A DNA stretch of 64,000 nucleotides from Pedobacter sp. HDW13 (GCF_011303555.1 NZ_CP049868.1:248001-312000); one strand, 5' to 3'. Counted from the stretch's first letter, positions 42,062 through 51,942 are shown. The notes: generated by a model from the sequence alone, not told the origin. Numbers and translations: made by a program.

Positions 42062-43243
42062 TTAATAGCCCAGGTTGCTTAATAACTGTGCACAATACCA
42101 TTCTTGCCTGGGTAGGTGAAAAGGTCCTTTAAACAGGTTGCCTTTGGCTGTTTGGGCAACAGAACCATCACGGTGCAGGTATCCAAACCATTCGCCATGT
42201 TCTTTATCATGAAATTTATCGTAGGCATAATCGTGCACCATTTTGTGCCAGTGTGCATATTTTTCATCGCCGGTTAAGGTGTAAGCCAGTAAAGTGGCAA
42301 TAATGGTTTCATTCTGCGGCCACCAGAATTTCATATCCTGCCAATATTCCTGGACTGGTTTATTATACACATCTTTAAAATATAAAATACCTCCGTGCTC
42401 CTCATCCCAACCACGTGCCCACATGTAATCGAGCATTTTACAACCCAGTTTAATCAGTTCAGGATCATTATTGCGGTACTTTGCTTCATGTAAGATAAAC
42501 CAGGCCCCTTCAATGGCGTGACCGGGGTTTAAAGTTCGGCCATCAATGTGATCGATAATCGAACCATCCGGTGCCACTTGCTCCATCACACATTGAATAT
42601 CATCCTTAACAAAATCGCGTTTAATCTCCTCAATCCATTTCGATATCCATTCATCGCAACGTGGGTCGCCAATGGTTTCCCTCAACTGTTGCGCGGTATT
42701 CATCATAATCATGGGTACTCCTATCCCTTTTGCAGGCCTGATATCTGTAAATTTCGCTGGCAATAAGCCCGGTTGGGTGGCATATTCGATACATTTCCCA
42801 AACAAATACCTGGCTTTTTCGGCCGCAGTTTCATCTCCACTGGCTTTTGCATAAGCAGCGTTTGCAATTACCGCAAAGGTTTCTGAAAAATAGTAACGTC
42901 TTTTACGGATCGGTTTTCCCTCGCGTGTAACGTGGAAAAACATCTGTCCGTCAGTATCAAAGCAATGTTGATTTAGAAAATCTATGCCCGATTTGGCCGC
43001 ATCGAGCCACTCTTGCTTGGCTTCGACGGTGTTATACAGCGTGGATAACAACCAGGCTGCTCGCCCCTGAATCCAAACGGCTTTATCATCGTCAATCAGG
43101 CTGCCGTCTGCATCACGCATAAACATATAGCCCCCATGTTCGTGATCGATTGATCGCGGAAACCAAAAGGGAACTGTATTGTTAAGCAGCTGGTTTTGAT
43201 AAAATGCGGCCAGTTGCTGCAATTCTTTCGAAGTATATCTCAT
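42062..43243 (-). CDS. N-acylglucosamine 2-epimerase (AGE family)
   Basis: 393 residues, a cytoplasmic (alpha/alpha)6 barrel. Family features: FWFPRSIDHEHGGYMFMRDADG, KAVWIQGRAAWLLSTLYN, RRYYFSETFAVIANAAYA, LNPGHAIEGAWFILHEA (catalytic His), EHGGILYFKD and FWWPQNETIIATLLAY (catalytic His region HEWFGY near the end is HGEWFGYLHRDG). It interconverts N-acetylmannosamine and N-acetylglucosamine, so in this operon it handles the ManNAc released by the lyase, as in the Bacteroides nanLET pathway. It is the last gene, 5 bases after the esterase. No GlcNAc kinase is present, so the kinase must be elsewhere. Confidence 0.92.
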   Translation of the reverse strand: MRYTSKELQQLAAFYQNQLLNNTVPFWFPRSIDHEHGGYMFMRDADGSLIDDDKAVWIQGRAAWLLSTLYNTVEAKQEWLDAAKSGIDFLNQHCFDTDGQMFFHVTREGKPIRKRRYYFSETFAVIANAAYAKASGDETAAEKARYLFGKCIEYATQPGLLPAKFTDIRPAKGIGVPMIMMNTAQQLRETIGDPRCDEWISKWIEEIKRDFVKDDIQCVMEQVAPDGSIIDHIDGRTLNPGHAIEGAWFILHEAKYRNNDPELIKLGCKMLDYMWARGWDEEHGGILYFKDVYNKPVQEYWQDMKFWWPQNETIIATLLAYTLTGDEKYAHWHKMVHDYAYDKFHDKEHGEWFGYLHRDGSVAQTAKGNLFKGPFHLPRQEWYCAQLLSNLGY

Positions 43244-43248
43244 TTTAA

Positions 43249-45321
43249 TTAAGGTATAGAAATGGAAAATGTAGAAGCGGGTAATCCCGCTTCATTAACT
43301 AAATTGGCCCTGGTAAAGGGCTGCCAGGCATACAACACCTTGCTTATCGTTTTCCCAGGTGGAATGTTGATTAACACCCTGTTTTGGACAATACTAGCTT
43401 TAACCGGAAAATGTGCGCCGGTAATGTCTTCAAGTTCAAATCCGATTAATACGCTAGCCCCGGAGGTTTTAAGCTTTTTTGCACTGGTAAAGTGTACCAC
43501 AATGGTATTTTTAACCTTCATTACCTTCAAAACTACAGGCCCGCTTGCAGTTATTTTTTTATGATAGGTATTTCTTAATGCAAGCAGGGCCAGTCGTTCG
43601 CCGATTTCTTTTTTATGTGTAGGATGGACATTCAGCGAATCGCCCAGATCGGAACTCACTACCATACCCGAATTGGGAATAACCGCCTGCAATTTCAGTT
43701 GTGCATCTCTGAAATAGGGCCACGAAGGCCGGTCAATAGCCGACAGCTGTACGTAGTAAAACGGAAAATTATCGTTCCATTTTGCCCGCCAGCTTTTAAC
43801 CAGCAAGGGAAATTCGTGGCTAAAAAGCTCAACATTGTGTGCATTGCTTTCGCCCTGATACCAGATCACTCCTTTTATCGGAAAATCAGTAAGTTTTGAT
43901 ATGCCTGCTTCGTAATTGTAGGCCGGCGCGTAAGGATGCCGTTGTTTCGGATTGACCGCATTTTTTAAGTTTACATCAGCCCTACCCCTAACCCAATCTT
44001 GTAAAAAGTCAGATTTGCGCCAGTTATCCAGCATATCTACCAGTAAATCGTCGTGCTCCATGGTTTTTCTATCCAGCCACGATTCGAGTGGTGAACCACC
44101 AACAGCCATTTGAATCAATCCTACGGGGATTTGTTCATTAGATACCAGTTTCTCCGCAAAATAATAGGCCACTGCCGAAAAATCGCCTGCTGCGTTTTCA
44201 TCCAATTTTGCCCAGCTACCCGAGAAATAACTTAGGGAATTGATGCTGTTTAATGTTTGCGCATTCCATGAAACATTATCGGTTTCGGCCAGGGGGTTGA
44301 ACTTTAGTAACCTGACAGGAAGTTTTTTATTCAAATGATTTAGCGTGGCCTGGCCTGTAGCCGATGATTTTAAAGGAAAAGCCATATTCGATTGCCCCGA
44401 ACACAGCCATACATCACCGATCAGGATATTTTTAAGCATCAGGGTATTACCGTTGCAAACAAGCTTCATCTGGTAAGGGCCACCGAATTTCATGGCCGGG
44501 AAGTTTACCACCCATTTGCCATCGGCACCTGCAACAGCGCGCCTCACCTGCTGGTTAAAATAAACGGTTACTTCTTCGTTCGCATTGGCCGTGCCATAAA
44601 CCGGGATACTTTTATCGCGCTGCAGCACCATGTTATCGCTAAACAGGCCGTTTAATTTAAAACCACCAAAATTACCGGTTATGGTACTGTAAATTGTTTG
44701 GGCAATAATAGCGGCACCTATACTATCGGGATGCAGGTTATCGGCAAAAAGCTCCGGCCGGTTATTTAAAGGCGCGTTGAGGTCGACAGGCACCAGTTTA
44801 TTTGCCCTTGCAACCCCTAAAATCTTTTCCTGTACCTGCCAGTACCAATCGCGCGTACCCGATTTAAATCTTGGGTGACCACTAAAAATTGGCGTAAGCT
44901 TACAGATGAACACCTTAAGCTTTGTATTTTGTTGCTTTAAGGTATCAATCAACCATTGATAATCGGTCTGAAAGTTATCTTTATAATTGGGCCAGTTTCG
45001 CGGATCGGTATCATTTAAGCCCAAATGAATAATGGCTATATCAGCCCCAAAATTCAGTGCTTCGCGAAAAGCCTTGGTTTTAAAATAAGGATTGTGTCCC
45101 TTTTTCAACAAGGTTGCGCCGCTGTGCCCAAAATTTGCAACCTGATAGCCATCACCTAAAAGCTGCTGTAACTGTGCAGGATAAGCCTGCTTTTCAGGCT
45201 GATTTAACAAATAACCAGCGGTAACCGAATTACCTATACAGGCTACTTTCATTTTTTGCCCGTATAGGTTGGCACCATTCAAAAAGACCAGCAGGATAAT
45301 GAACCTACAAAAAATCTTCAT
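43249..45321 (-). CDS. Two-domain SGNH esterase, sialate O-acetylesterase
   Basis: 690 residues, exported (signal peptide ending NLYGQ). Domain 1 (about 24-215) is a GDSL/SGNH hydrolase: Ser32 in C-I-G-N-S-V, GLNDTDPRNW as block III, and D194-N-L-H197 as the catalytic pair. Domain 2 (about 225-640) is a sialic-acid O-acetylesterase: Ser311 in C-S-G-Q-S-N-M, WYQGESNA, and HPTHKKEIG. Both catalytic sets are complete, so the protein may remove acetyl groups at two positions or from two sugars. O-acetyl groups block sialidases and lyases, so it clears the way for the neighbouring enzymes. It follows the sialidase by 7 bases. Confidence 0.9.
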   Translation of the reverse strand: MKIFCRFIILLVFLNGANLYGQKMKVACIGNSVTAGYLLNQPEKQAYPAQLQQLLGDGYQVANFGHSGATLLKKGHNPYFKTKAFREALNFGADIAIIHLGLNDTDPRNWPNYKDNFQTDYQWLIDTLKQQNTKLKVFICKLTPIFSGHPRFKSGTRDWYWQVQEKILGVARANKLVPVDLNAPLNNRPELFADNLHPDSIGAAIIAQTIYSTITGNFGGFKLNGLFSDNMVLQRDKSIPVYGTANANEEVTVYFNQQVRRAVAGADGKWVVNFPAMKFGGPYQMKLVCNGNTLMLKNILIGDVWLCSGQSNMAFPLKSSATGQATLNHLNKKLPVRLLKFNPLAETDNVSWNAQTLNSINSLSYFSGSWAKLDENAAGDFSAVAYYFAEKLVSNEQIPVGLIQMAVGGSPLESWLDRKTMEHDDLLVDMLDNWRKSDFLQDWVRGRADVNLKNAVNPKQRHPYAPAYNYEAGISKLTDFPIKGVIWYQGESNAHNVELFSHEFPLLVKSWRAKWNDNFPFYYVQLSAIDRPSWPYFRDAQLKLQAVIPNSGMVVSSDLGDSLNVHPTHKKEIGERLALLALRNTYHKKITASGPVVLKVMKVKNTIVVHFTSAKKLKTSGASVLIGFELEDITGAHFPVKASIVQNRVLINIPPGKTISKVLYAWQPFTRANLVNEAGLPASTFSISIP

Positions 45322-45328
45322 GACTGGT

Positions 45329-46885
45329 TTACTTAATTATTTCACTTACGGGAACGCGCACAAAATACAGATCCCTTACCCCCTCGTAAAAGAAACCAAT
45401 TGTTTTATCATCAATTTTAGTGAGTGATGAATAACCGTAAAATTTCCGTTCATCAATAAGCAACTGGTTTTTAAGATCCCAGCTTTCGCCCAGATCTAAA
45501 CTGGCTTTAATGGTTAAATTGTAGCGCATGGTTTGTGCATTATCGTTACCGAAAAACACCACATCTTTTTGCTTTCCTTTAACATTTACACTGGCTTTTA
45601 TAAAACTGGCCATGCATACAGGGTCGGCTAAGGTACGGTAAGAGGTAGGATGCTCGAGCCAGCTTTTACCCATATCATTTGTAGTGGCTACACTTCTAAA
45701 ACTCCCGCGGTTATCGCGCATGTTCAGCATTAAAACGCCTGGTGTTGTTTCTATAATCTGACTTTCGGTCGTGTTCGGTTTTGGCCCATCTTCGGTTTTC
45801 CAGGTTTTGCCGTGATCGTTACTGTACACCAATGTAGAATAAGGCATGGCGTGTTCGTCCCAGTACTGTGCGGCAAATACCAGTTTACCATCTGCCATGG
45901 CAATTCCACTGCCTGGACCATTAAAAAACAGGTTCCAGGCGGGATCTTTTGTACCTGCCGTAATACTTTTGGGTGCCGACCAGGTAAGGCCATCGTCGTC
46001 GCTACTCACCAATACGAGCTGACCGGTAACATCTTCCAATAAACCAGGTTTAGAACCAGCAATGGAGCGGTTTCCCTTGCTCCACAAGGCTGCTACCCAT
46101 ATTTTTTTGGTAACCGGATCAAAAAGCACAGCCGGATCGCCTACCCCATTGTTTTCGTTGGGTTCGCCCATATCCATAATCACTTTTGTGGCTTGCCAGT
46201 TTCGGCCGCCATCGGTACTGCGGCTCATGCCTACGTCAATATTTCCTGGCAAATCGCCCGAATTTTTATAGCGGATATCATAAACCGTAATCAAAGTACC
46301 TTTGTCAGTAGTGGCCATGCCTGGAATCCGGTAAGTGTTCACTCCATCATCGCCTGCTTTTTTAACTGCTACGCCCAATCTTTTCACATAACCTGTGCCT
46401 TCTTCTACAACGCGATAAACTTTTGAACGGGCATCTTCCAGCTGGTTCACATGAAATTCAATTTTCGAATCGATATCAGCATCAGGCTTAAGTTTGGCGG
46501 TAAACCAAATGTAGTGCATGCCCGGTTTCAGGTTAAGATTGATATCAAATCCTAGGTTTACAGTAGTAGGATTAACGGCAATCTGCTTGTTTTTTCCTGA
46601 AAAAAGCGGCTCAATACCGGTAAAGTAGACCTCAATTTTTTCGATGGCTTTCATCCCATCGGGATTTAGCTTTGCCTTTATTTTTTTTACCGGAATTTCT
46701 GCCCCGGCCGGAACATAAACCATTAACCGCAAAAGCTGATTGGTTTCTATTCCTTTTAAAACCGGAATAACCTGCGAAGTGGAAACAATTTCGACACCTT
46801 TTTGCGAAAAAGCATTGAGTGTACAGATGGTAAGCAAGGTGAATAAACCGAGCTGTATTTTAAATTTTATAAATTTCATCATCAT
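45329..46885 (-). CDS. Exo-alpha-sialidase (GH33)
   Basis: The frame is open to an ATG at 46915, which overlaps the transporter gene. The Met cluster at 46885-46879 starts directly before the signal peptide (FIKFKIQLGLFTLLTICTLNAFSQ) and leaves 10 bases to the transporter stop, so I prefer it. Numbering from 46915: an N-terminal beta domain (about 40-180) typical of Bacteroidota sialidases, the R-I-P motif at 196-198 (TYRIPGMATT), then five Asp boxes (STDGGRNW, SDDDGLTW, SNDHGKTW, TNDMGKSW, SLDLGESW). These define the six-bladed sialidase fold that cleaves terminal sialic acid from glycans. It works in the periplasm or at the surface, before uptake. Confidence 0.94.
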   Translation of the reverse strand: MMMKFIKFKIQLGLFTLLTICTLNAFSQKGVEIVSTSQVIPVLKGIETNQLLRLMVYVPAGAEIPVKKIKAKLNPDGMKAIEKIEVYFTGIEPLFSGKNKQIAVNPTTVNLGFDINLNLKPGMHYIWFTAKLKPDADIDSKIEFHVNQLEDARSKVYRVVEEGTGYVKRLGVAVKKAGDDGVNTYRIPGMATTDKGTLITVYDIRYKNSGDLPGNIDVGMSRSTDGGRNWQATKVIMDMGEPNENNGVGDPAVLFDPVTKKIWVAALWSKGNRSIAGSKPGLLEDVTGQLVLVSSDDDGLTWSAPKSITAGTKDPAWNLFFNGPGSGIAMADGKLVFAAQYWDEHAMPYSTLVYSNDHGKTWKTEDGPKPNTTESQIIETTPGVLMLNMRDNRGSFRSVATTNDMGKSWLEHPTSYRTLADPVCMASFIKASVNVKGKQKDVVFFGNDNAQTMRYNLTIKASLDLGESWDLKNQLLIDERKFYGYSSLTKIDDKTIGFFYEGVRDLYFVRVPVSEIIK

Positions 46886-46895
46886 TTTTATTGAG

Positions 46896-48128
46896 TTAAG
46901 CATCTTCAAAATCATTAAACTTCGGACGCAGAAAATAGAGCTGAATTATTAAAGCAATCAATACAATAACCGAAAGCATGGCAAAATCTTTCCCCAAACT
47001 GCCCGAATCGGTCGATTTGCCCAGAAAATCGGTAATAAAAGCCCCGGCAAATACTCCCGTCATATTCATAATACCATAGGCAGTGGCGCGGTATTTGGCC
47101 GAAACAAACTGGCAAAGTATGGGCATATTATTGGCATCGAACATGCCATATCCGAAACCGAAACAAAAAGCTGCCCCGATTATGTTAAATAAGGAATGGC
47201 CAAAACCAATTAACAATAGCGACGGAATGGTTAAGGCCAAACCAATGGCACTGGTGTAAATGCGGCCTTTAATATTTTTCTGTACCCACCTGTCTGACAA
47301 AATCCCGCCGAAAATAACCCCTAAAAACGAGGACGCGGCAATAGTGATAGTCGATATGGGTCCGGCTTGTGCCATGTCTATTTTCAGGTTATTGGCAAAC
47401 AAAGTAGGCAGCCAATTTTTAGTAGCCCAGCCTGGCAAACTCGGAATAGCAAAATAAATAAGGATTACCCAAAAGGAAATGTTACTAAAAAGCAGTGCCA
47501 GGCCTTTAAAAAGATTTGGCTTTACCCGAATGCTTTCACTTTCCTCTATTGTGGAAGCCTTTTTCTCGTGTAAAAAGAAAACCAGTACAAGTGCATAAAC
47601 GATTCCGACCAAACCAAAAGAATGAAAGGTAGCCTGCCAGGAAAATTTTGAAGCAATAGTTGCTCCAAAACCACCCAGGGCCTGCCCCATGTACAAACCA
47701 GTCATGTGGATGCCAATAGCCACCGACCGTGTTTTGGAACTGTGATAATCGGCAATAAGCGATAAACCTGCCGGAATATACAATGCCTCACTCACCCCCA
47801 TCAATGCCCTGAGCCAATAAATTTGGTTAAAAGTGGTGGCATAGCCCATTAAAAAAGTAACCGCCGACCACACTAGTAAACTACCAACAATTAACCATTT
47901 ACGATTCAGTTTATCGGCAATAATACCAGATATGGGGCTCATAAAGCCATAAATCCATAAAAAAATGGCCATCAGGTAACCAAAATTAGTTGCTGATTGC
48001 AAGTCTGCAATATCCAGCTGCATAGCCGGCCGCATGGTAGAAAGCATTTGGCGATCCATGTAATTCAGCAGGGCCACAAACCAAAGTAAGCCAACCACTA
48101 CCCACGCATATCTTTTTGTTTCTTTCAT
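46896..48128 (-). CDS. nanT: MFS transporter, probable sialic acid permease
   Basis: 410 residues with about 12 membrane helices. The MFS start is WVVVGLLWFVALLNYMDRQMLSTMRPAMQLDI and the loop 2-3 motif is GIIADKLNRKWLIV. It resembles the sialic acid/hexuronate branch of the anion:cation symporters. It carries free sialic acid across the inner membrane. It overlaps the mutarotase gene by 4 bases and precedes the sialidase, so it is inside the nan operon. The substrate is inferred from context; the family alone would allow other sugar acids. Confidence 0.87.
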   Translation of the reverse strand: MKETKRYAWVVVGLLWFVALLNYMDRQMLSTMRPAMQLDIADLQSATNFGYLMAIFLWIYGFMSPISGIIADKLNRKWLIVGSLLVWSAVTFLMGYATTFNQIYWLRALMGVSEALYIPAGLSLIADYHSSKTRSVAIGIHMTGLYMGQALGGFGATIASKFSWQATFHSFGLVGIVYALVLVFFLHEKKASTIEESESIRVKPNLFKGLALLFSNISFWVILIYFAIPSLPGWATKNWLPTLFANNLKIDMAQAGPISTITIAASSFLGVIFGGILSDRWVQKNIKGRIYTSAIGLALTIPSLLLIGFGHSLFNIIGAAFCFGFGYGMFDANNMPILCQFVSAKYRATAYGIMNMTGVFAGAFITDFLGKSTDSGSLGKDFAMLSVIVLIALIIQLYFLRPKFNDFEDA

Positions 48129-49267
48129 TTGGTTGCTTTTATTTTACCCGACAAAATTTTAGGGGTGCGTACACCCGCTTTAATTTCTCCTCCTGCAATA
48201 ATAATTTCATTTCCAAACCATACGGCCTGGGTGGTAACCGTTCCGTAAGGCATAATTCCTTGAATTACCGCCCAGGTATTGCTGGCAATATTGTATTTTA
48301 ACACCTTAGGGCTAAAACCAGGGTGAGCGGCCTGAATAATGGCCTTGTTCTGGTTGAGTTTCGCTTTTCTTTCAGGATCTTTTTCCCGGTCTATCTCCCC
48401 GATCAGCTTTTCTACCTGATGGAAAGTTTTACCCTCGTCGCCACTAAATACCAGAAGCTCTTGTTTTGCAGTAATACCAGAAGCTGCAGCCAATGGATTT
48501 GGCAAAGCTGCTTTGGCTTTCCAAACCGGATCATTTACATCAAACATCCATACGTTTTTATAAATCGTACTCGTATCGCCGGCATTGCTTTTCCTGCCAC
48601 CTATCATAAAGATTTTCGTTCCCGCGCTTAGCAATACGCTATGCGAAACTGCTTGCGGCAGGTTAATTAGTTTTTTCCAGCCCTGCTGCGCATTTTTCAG
48701 ATCGAGCGATAGAAACTGATCTGTAGCTCCACCCGCTGTTTCACCTCCTGCCAGGTACAAAATATCGCCCACCAGTGTTAAAGCGGCATTGGTTAAGCCA
48801 GCAGGCAAATCAGCCAGGGTACTAAAGGCTAACTGGCCATTTTCCCATTTCATGATAAAAACGCTTTTGCTTAACCCTGTTTCATTTTCGCCACCGGCAA
48901 TTACAATTCCTCCGGGCGTGCTACATACAGCCGCATAAGCCAGATTAAATGGCAATTTGGCTTGATATTGCCTTAAAACTAATCCACGGGCCATTTTCCG
49001 GTAAATAAAAATATCATTGTAATATTGCTTTTTACCGCCTTCCCAAGGCATTTTATCGGGAAAATTTGTTCCACCGGCTATAAAAAGCAAGTGTTGGTGA
49101 CTGCCCGTAATGGCACCAGCCAAACCAATAGATTGGCTTTGCAACTGTGCAGGTGGAATTTTAGCTACCACATCCCAACTCATGTTTTGAATGTGCTGCT
49201 GTGCCCGTAATTCTGGAGATATAATTGAGGTAAGCAAGAAAGTAAAATATAAAATGAGTTTTTTCAT
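48125..49267 (-). CDS. nanM: Kelch-type N-acetylneuraminate mutarotase (NanM-like)
   Basis: 380 residues with signal peptide MKKLILYFTFLLTSIISPELRAQ, so periplasmic. Six kelch-like blades are visible through repeated GG turns (LLFIAGGTNFPDKMPWEGGKKQYYNDIFIY; GIVIAGGENETG; ILYLAGGETAGGATDQFLSLDL; IFMIGGRKSNAGDTSTIYKNVWMFD; IIIAGGEIKAGVRT). The first motif, GGTNFPDKMPWEGGKK, is diagnostic of the cyclically permuted mutarotase family. It speeds anomer exchange of the alpha-sialic acid released by the sialidase to the beta form. It lies between the lyase (88 bases) and the transporter (4-base overlap). Confidence 0.92.
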   Translation of the reverse strand: MKKLILYFTFLLTSIISPELRAQQHIQNMSWDVVAKIPPAQLQSQSIGLAGAITGSHQHLLFIAGGTNFPDKMPWEGGKKQYYNDIFIYRKMARGLVLRQYQAKLPFNLAYAAVCSTPGGIVIAGGENETGLSKSVFIMKWENGQLAFSTLADLPAGLTNAALTLVGDILYLAGGETAGGATDQFLSLDLKNAQQGWKKLINLPQAVSHSVLLSAGTKIFMIGGRKSNAGDTSTIYKNVWMFDVNDPVWKAKAALPNPLAAASGITAKQELLVFSGDEGKTFHQVEKLIGEIDREKDPERKAKLNQNKAIIQAAHPGFSPKVLKYNIASNTWAVIQGIMPYGTVTTQAVWFGNEIIIAGGEIKAGVRTPKILSGKIKATK

Positions 49268-49355
49268 TAATGCGAAATGGTATTTAAATAAAGATAACCA
49301 TTGCCGAACGATAATTAAGACGATGCTTCACCTTTAAACCTTTTCTGTTTTTTGA

Positions 49356-50279
49356 TTAATTCGTTGACCTGAAAGCAGCAAAATCTAAACTTTCGACCTC
49401 GCTTTTAAAACTTTCAAATTGTTGCTGATCCATATTTTTGACTGGCAGCCTAAATTCACCACAATCGATGTCAACCAGTTTCATATAAGCTTTACCTGTT
49501 GCAATGCCTCCGTATTTACCCAATAAACGGATAAAATCGATCGATTTCTGCTGAAGGCCAGCTGCAGTTTGCAAATCGTTTTTTTCAAAAGCAGCAATTA
49601 GCTTGTGGTATAGCGGCGTAAGGTAGTTAAAAGTACTGCCTACAGCTCCTTTTGTACCTAAAACCAACGCCGAAAGCATATTTTCATCGCGTCCCCAAAG
49701 CATATCGTATTTACCGCCATTAAAATTCATGCAGGAAAGGAAATCCATAAAATCCTCATGGGTGTATTTTACACCGGCAAAGTTGGGTATTTTACCATCT
49801 ACAGCAGCCAGCAAATCAATCATATTGAGGTTTGCACCTGTTAATACAGGTATATGGTAATAGTAAAAAGGCATATCGGGAACTTCGGCAGCAATTTCGG
49901 CACACATTTCGGCTAAAACCGAAACATTACCCGGCTTGAAATAAGAAGGTGCGGTAAAGGAAACCCCGTACAAACCAACTTCAAGAGCATGTTTGGCCAG
50001 CGACTTACAATCGGCCAGGCAAGTACCGCCCAATAAAGTCATTACTTTAAAGTCAGCATCCCGCGCTGTTGCCTTACCCCAGGCCGCTGCAACCTTCATT
50101 TTTTCTTCTTTGGTTAAGGAAACGCCTTCGCCTGTTGATCCGCAGATAAAAGCACCGGTAACTCCGTTTTGCTTTAAAAACTGATAGTATTCGGGAATCA
50201 CCTCCAGGTTTAATTCCCCGTTGGCGTGAAAGGGTGTAAAAGGAGCAGCAATTAACCCTTGTAAATGTTCGTAGTTCAT
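49356..50279 (-). CDS. nanA: N-acetylneuraminate lyase
   Basis: Cleaves N-acetylneuraminate to N-acetylmannosamine and pyruvate in the cytoplasm. 307 residues of the DHDPS/NAL family. Substrate carboxylate loop G47-S-T-G-E-G52, catalytic Tyr141 in FYYYHIP, Schiff-base Lys171 in FAGVKYTHEDF, then DMLWGRDENMLSALVLGTKGAVGSTFNY. The YYYHIP and GRDE patterns fit lyase rather than dihydrodipicolinate synthase, and the operon confirms it. It is separated from susD by 81 bases containing a strong hairpin. Confidence 0.94.
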   Translation of the reverse strand: MNYEHLQGLIAAPFTPFHANGELNLEVIPEYYQFLKQNGVTGAFICGSTGEGVSLTKEEKMKVAAAWGKATARDADFKVMTLLGGTCLADCKSLAKHALEVGLYGVSFTAPSYFKPGNVSVLAEMCAEIAAEVPDMPFYYYHIPVLTGANLNMIDLLAAVDGKIPNFAGVKYTHEDFMDFLSCMNFNGGKYDMLWGRDENMLSALVLGTKGAVGSTFNYLTPLYHKLIAAFEKNDLQTAAGLQQKSIDFIRLLGKYGGIATGKAYMKLVDIDCGEFRLPVKNMDQQQFESFKSEVESLDFAAFRSTN

Positions 50280-50318
50280 ATTAAAATTTAAAATAGATAA
50301 AATGTATTCTGACCTAAA

Positions 50319-50352
50319 TTAACTACCGGGCAATATCATCCCCGGTAGTTAA
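50319..50352. terminator. Intercistronic hairpin between susD and nanA
   Basis: TTAACTACCGGG (50319-50330) and CCCGGTAGTTAA (50341-50352) are perfect 12-base arms with a 10-base loop, 8 bases after the susD stop. On the minus strand the arm is followed by TTTAGG only, so partial termination or a 3' stabiliser of the susCD message is more likely than full termination; this would raise SusCD over the enzymes. Confidence 0.6.
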
Positions 50353-50360
50353 TTGTTTTA

Positions 50361-51932
50361 TTACGTTCCTTTATATCCAGGATTCTGATCGTTTTTTAAG
50401 GTTTCATCCTGGTTCAACGTCGATAAATCGATTGGCCATAAAAGCTTGTGATTTTGGCCGGTAATGTTATCCAAAACACCAACCAATGGCAAATCTTTAC
50501 GGAAAGCCAGCGGATTACCCGAAGCATCCTGCATTCTGCGCAAATCGTACCAGCGTTTCCCCTCAGCTACAAATTCTTTAGTCCTTTCGGTAAATATTGC
50601 CAACTCATTTTGTTCAAAAGTACCATTAACAAATGCAGGGGCAGTGTTTGGTGCATATGCACGGTTACGAATAATCATCATTTCTGCTGCCGGACTCTGG
50701 CCTTGTTTGTTTTTCACTTCGGCTAACATTAAATATGCATCTGCAACGCGATATACCGGAAAATCGTCAACGTAACTACGCGCTCCTTCTACCACGACGC
50801 CTGGAAACTTACGTAGGTTTGTAGCATGAATAGTTCCTTTATTGAAATTTAGAAATGTAGCATTTGCGCGTGTATCGTTAGCATCGAATAAGTTGTACAA
50901 TTCTATTTTGTATTCATAGCGAATAATTGTTCCACCACCATTTACCTGCAATGGATCGGCTGGAATGGCAACACCTTTATCATCAACATAACCAGTTAAA
51001 GGATCGGTAATGGCATAAACAAACTGAGCATAACTATTTGTAGCCTCACCAAACTGGTTTCGCATTGCCATAATGATTTCGCTGTTGCCTTTACTCGCCG
51101 TTATACTTGCCGATTTAAAAACATTCCCAAAGTCGGTTAACAAGGTATATTTCGAAATTACATCTTCCAGAGCTGTTCTTGCAATAGCTAAGTCGGCCAC
51201 AGTAGTGGTTGGAGCAGCACCATCTATTTTAACTTTAGCCGACCACAGGTAAACCTCCGCCTTTAGCATTTGTGTAGCGCCAAGTGACCATTGAGCCTTT
51301 TGAAATTTAGTGGTATAATTGGTTCCGAAGCTTGATGTCGATTTGTCTATATCAGCTTTAATAAAATCGAGGGTTTCTTTTTCAGTTTTCGCCCTTGGCA
51401 AATACATTTCTTGGGCCGATTTTGGATTTTTAAGCAATAAGGTTGGCTCCACTGACAAAGGTACCCTACCGAAGGTACGGAACAAATGAAAGTAATAAAA
51501 TGCTCTTATTCCGTAAGCCTGACCTAAATAATAAGCCTTATCAGTTGAGGAAAGATAGCTTGCCTGTTCTACCTGATAAATAAAATTATTAACGTCAAAA
51601 ATAGGCCGGTAAAATCCAGACCAACCAGATATGCCCGTACTTGATTCGCGGATATCCTGATTGATTATGCCTGCCGAATTCAAAGAAGCTGTACCAGTAA
51701 AACTGGTCCCCGTTCTTAAAGTTCCGCCACGTAATTCACCCAGCGTAAAAATGGTAAACTGGAAGCCCCTTAATTGACTATGAAGACCAATCATTCCGCC
51801 ATCTACCTGGGCAGGGCTTTTCCAGAAAGTTTCACTTGCAAAATAATCTTCGGGTGTCAGCTGTAATTTTTTACATGCACTAAATGTAGTGCTCAATATA
51901 ATTAAGGCTAAGCCTGTTAATATCTTTTTCAT
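50361..51932 (-). CDS. SusD/RagB family outer-membrane lipoprotein (sialic-acid PUL)
   Basis: 523 residues. Lipoprotein signal MKKILTGLALIILSTTFSAC with acylated Cys20. SusD features: LTPEDYFASETFWKSPAQVDGGMIGLHSQL, AYGIRAFYYFHLFRTFGRVPLSV, ERTKEFVAEGKRWYDLRRMQ and the ending NDQNPGYKGT. It captures sialylated glycans or sialic acid for the SusC channel encoded 10 bases upstream. The hairpin at 50319-50352 follows. Confidence 0.93.
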   Translation of the reverse strand: MKKILTGLALIILSTTFSACKKLQLTPEDYFASETFWKSPAQVDGGMIGLHSQLRGFQFTIFTLGELRGGTLRTGTSFTGTASLNSAGIINQDIRESSTGISGWSGFYRPIFDVNNFIYQVEQASYLSSTDKAYYLGQAYGIRAFYYFHLFRTFGRVPLSVEPTLLLKNPKSAQEMYLPRAKTEKETLDFIKADIDKSTSSFGTNYTTKFQKAQWSLGATQMLKAEVYLWSAKVKIDGAAPTTTVADLAIARTALEDVISKYTLLTDFGNVFKSASITASKGNSEIIMAMRNQFGEATNSYAQFVYAITDPLTGYVDDKGVAIPADPLQVNGGGTIIRYEYKIELYNLFDANDTRANATFLNFNKGTIHATNLRKFPGVVVEGARSYVDDFPVYRVADAYLMLAEVKNKQGQSPAAEMMIIRNRAYAPNTAPAFVNGTFEQNELAIFTERTKEFVAEGKRWYDLRRMQDASGNPLAFRKDLPLVGVLDNITGQNHKLLWPIDLSTLNQDETLKNDQNPGYKGT

Positions 51933-51942
51933 TGTAGTTTAA

